Shown piece by piece: positions 63,828 to 64,000 of a stretch of DNA of 64,000 bases (the stretch's first letter is position 1; every line of letters starts with the position of its first letter). Made by a program: the position numbers and the translations under genes. The notes below the pieces were generated by a model, which was not told the origin of the DNA, searched no databases, and was given only the letters and a program-made list of their open reading frames with translations. Source of the stretch: Typha latifolia (Eukaryota > Streptophyta > Magnoliopsida > Poales > Typhaceae); the NCBI GenBank assembly GCA_019914945.1, contig CM034104.1, forward strand, positions 3,970,501 to 4,034,500, given 5' to 3'.

Positions 63828-64000
63828 CTAGATTTTATTTCTGATGTAGGCTATGGTGAACAGAAAAATTGAGGTCGTCCAACCGGCAGAAATAGAAAAG
63901 GAATTGCTGATAGTGTCAGTTGTGTTGTTTGTTCCGAAGACGGTACTTGATCCTGAAATGTTTGTGTTGGATGCTGGTGGACCAGAACTAGAACCAACAC
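63828..64000 (-). CDS. C-terminal exon of a probable GPI-anchored secreted protein (partial)
   Basis: Fifty-six residues plus a TAG stop are open on the minus strand up to the window edge. The sequence is Ser/Thr/Asn/Gly-rich (GSSSGPPASNTNISGSSTVF) and then ends with a short hydrophobic stretch (TSIFLFTIAYI) and a few polar residues. That order, a low-complexity linker followed by a hydrophobic tail, is what plant GPI-anchor signals look like, for example in X8-domain callose-binding or arabinogalactan-type proteins. No catalytic or binding domain is visible, so the family is a guess. The short length means chance cannot be excluded. Confidence 0.4.
   Translation of the reverse strand, partial: VGSSSGPPASNTNISGSSTVFGTNNTTDTISNSFSISAGWTTSIFLFTIAYIRNKI

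Noticed and set aside
1..64000. tRNA, rRNA, CRISPR array or bacterial-type operon
   Set aside because: None was recognised by eye. The spliced plant genes rule out a prokaryotic reading. A tRNAscan-SE and Rfam run would be needed to exclude small RNA genes.

Overview
This is a stretch of plant nuclear DNA. It carries spliced genes with GT-AG introns, a chloroplast-targeted SecA, a CBL-interacting kinase, a plant-type SEC23, a pentatricopeptide-repeat protein and a domesticated hAT transposase. All of these sit in AT-rich DNA loaded with small inverted-repeat elements and solo LTR-like insertions. First exons that are much more GC-rich than the later ones (the kinase, RCL1) hint at a monocot, but the sequence alone does not fix the species.

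Layout. (1) 1-14,511, minus strand: the first 15 coding exons (748 residues) of a chloroplast SecA1-type translocation ATPase. The remaining C-terminal exons lie to the left of the window. (2) 14,512-17,560: intergenic DNA with large inverted repeats. (3) 17,561-22,829, minus: a complete five-exon SEC23/SEC24-family gene (871 residues) with a Pro/Ser-rich N-terminus and a 5'UTR intron. (4) 23,600-29,560: intergenic DNA with a hairpin MITE, a 2,875-bp solo LTR flanked by a perfect 5-bp target duplication, and two AT-rich MITEs. (5) 29,673-33,800, plus: a complete 13-exon CIPK1-type kinase (454 residues). (6) 33,801-38,001: gene-free, with a tandem duplication. (7) 38,002-45,197, plus: a complete six-exon RNA 3'-terminal phosphate cyclase-like gene (RCL1, 378 residues) whose introns are swollen by repeats. 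(8) 45,198-49,029: gene-free, with two MITEs that carry 9-bp target duplications. (9) 49,030-50,892, minus: an intronless PPR gene (620 residues). (10) 53,300-62,150, plus: a hAT-derived gene (902 residues) with two BED fingers. Its probable 5'UTR intron of about 5.5 kb contains a tandem duplication and a degraded LTR-like insertion. (11) 63,828-64,000, minus: the C-terminal end of a probable GPI-anchored protein cut by the window edge.

The genes do not form an operon-like unit. SecA1 acts in thylakoid protein import, SEC23 in ER-to-Golgi COPII transport, CIPK in calcium/ion signalling, RCL1 in nucleolar 18S rRNA processing, and the PPR protein probably in organelle RNA metabolism. The SecA1/SEC23 neighbour pair appears to be conserved with Arabidopsis. 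All exon models were assembled by eye from splice signals and reading frame, and exon lengths were checked for phase. No transcript evidence was available. I found no clearly novel system. The best leads are the two-finger hAT-derived gene, the solo LTR, and a MITE family with 9-bp duplications.
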